This document shows positions 6,300-6,791 of a stretch of DNA of 6,791 bases, piece by piece. The translations under genes were made by a program, and so were the position numbers. The stretch is from Gammaproteobacteria bacterium (GTDB taxonomy: Bacteria > Pseudomonadota > Gammaproteobacteria > GCA-001735895), in contig QNFD01000140.1 of NCBI GenBank assembly GCA_003645435.1, positions 1 to 6,791 of the forward strand. The letters run 5' to 3'. How positions within the stretch are numbered: the first letter of the stretch is position 1; each line of letters begins with the position of its first letter. Under the pieces are notes generated by a model. That model was not told the origin of the DNA, did no database searches, and saw only the letters and a list, made by a program, of their open reading frames with translations.

Positions 6300-6791
6300 A
6301 TGATAATTCGTAAAAGCATATGGGTTTTTGTGTTGATTGGGGTGTTAACGAGCGCGCCAACGATACTTGTGGCAGCCAATTCCCTCGCGCATCATCCCTC
6401 GCCTTACCTGGCCATGCACGCGGACGACCCCGTCAACTGGCAGGTCTGGGATGAAGCCGCGCTCAAGCAGGCGCAAGATCAAAATAAATTGATCTATATA
6501 TCCGTTGGCTATTTTTCTTGCCACTGGTGTCACGTCATGCAACGCGAAAGCTATAGCGACAATGGCATTGCAGAATTACTCAACCAGGGCTTTGTGCCGG
6601 TCAAGGTAGATCGGGAACTGAGACCTGAACTTGATCGGCGTCTAATCCATTTTGTCGAAGAAACCCGTGGAACGGCAGGCTGGCCTCTAAACGTATTTTT
6701 AACGCCCGATGGTTATCCCGTGTTGGGTTTTACCTATTTGCCGAGGGCGGAATTTAGCAATGTGCTGATCCAGTTACAGCAGCAGTGGCAA
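6300..6791 (+). CDS. Exported DUF255/SPATA20-like thioredoxin-fold protein (N-terminal part)
   Basis: The first 164 residues of a gene that leaves the window. Residues 1-26 look like a signal peptide: basic MIIRK, a hydrophobic core to about 24, and a small-residue cleavage region near VAA-NS. The mature part matches the thioredoxin-like domain of the DUF255 (Thioredox_DsbH, YyaL/SPATA20) family. It has SLAHHPSPYL-x-x-HADDPVNW (28-47), an ISVGYFSCHWCHVMQRES stretch (67-84) with the redox-type C74-H-W-C77, VKVDRELRPELD (101-112), and GTAGWPLNVFLTPDG (124-138). A role in periplasmic thiol chemistry is an inference from the signal peptide and CxxC pair. Deviations from family consensus as I recall it are LRPE for ERPD, AGWP for GGWP and GFTYLP for GGTYFP. 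The ATG at 6300 is chosen because it gives the signal peptide; no clear Shine-Dalgarno site precedes it. Whether the usual long C-terminal domain follows is outside the window. Confidence 0.82.
   Translation, partial: MIIRKSIWVFVLIGVLTSAPTILVAANSLAHHPSPYLAMHADDPVNWQVWDEAALKQAQDQNKLIYISVGYFSCHWCHVMQRESYSDNGIAELLNQGFVPVKVDRELRPELDRRLIHFVEETRGTAGWPLNVFLTPDGYPVLGFTYLPRAEFSNVLIQLQQQWQ

Noticed and set aside
6241..6360. Forty-codon N-terminal extension of the nitroreductase frame
   Set aside because: It would overlap the start of the divergent gene, includes the putative TATAAT, and its residues do not fit the family; the ATG at 6240 matches where homology begins.
6345..6542. 65-codon minus-strand open frame opposite the DUF255 gene
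   Set aside because: Antisense to the conserved thioredoxin-like domain with the CHWC motif; no independent support.

Overview
The window reads as a chromosomal housekeeping and envelope stretch from a gammaproteobacterium. Pointers are a full-length bacterial glutaminyl-tRNA synthetase of the E. coli type, a LpxL/HtrB-type acyltransferase, intermediate base composition, and two palindromes of the CCCTCACCC…GGGTGAGGG type that are common in that class. Species cannot be assigned from this sequence alone.

Layout. Positions 1-221 (+) hold the C-terminal ACT domain of a probable D-3-phosphoglycerate dehydrogenase. A 122-bp gap between convergent genes (222-343) carries palindrome REP1. On the minus strand, read from right to left, four genes follow one another. 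These are a YdjA-like nitroreductase (start 6240, stop 5572), a 145-bp gap with repeat sequence and a putative promoter, glnS (5426-3747), a LpxL-like acyltransferase (3738-2875, GTG start, 8 bp after glnS), and a large RND/MMPL-family exporter (2812-344). At the right edge a divergent plus-strand gene (6300 to beyond the window) encodes an apparently exported DUF255/SPATA20-like thioredoxin-fold protein.

How the genes may work together. glnS, the acyltransferase and the RND protein are probably co-transcribed. The last two are both envelope/lipid proteins and may cooperate, but the window does not prove it. The nitroreductase and the exported thioredoxin-like protein are divergent across 59 bp, with putative -10 boxes that overlap.

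No clear novel defence, mobile or biosynthetic system is visible. The most noteworthy points are the following. A repeat of about 138 bp abuts the nitroreductase coding end and supplies its last 34 codons. The RND protein has its acidic transmembrane pair in only one half. The DUF255 protein has a signal sequence and has lost several family-consensus residues. A 9-nt inverted repeat sits just before the glnS start.
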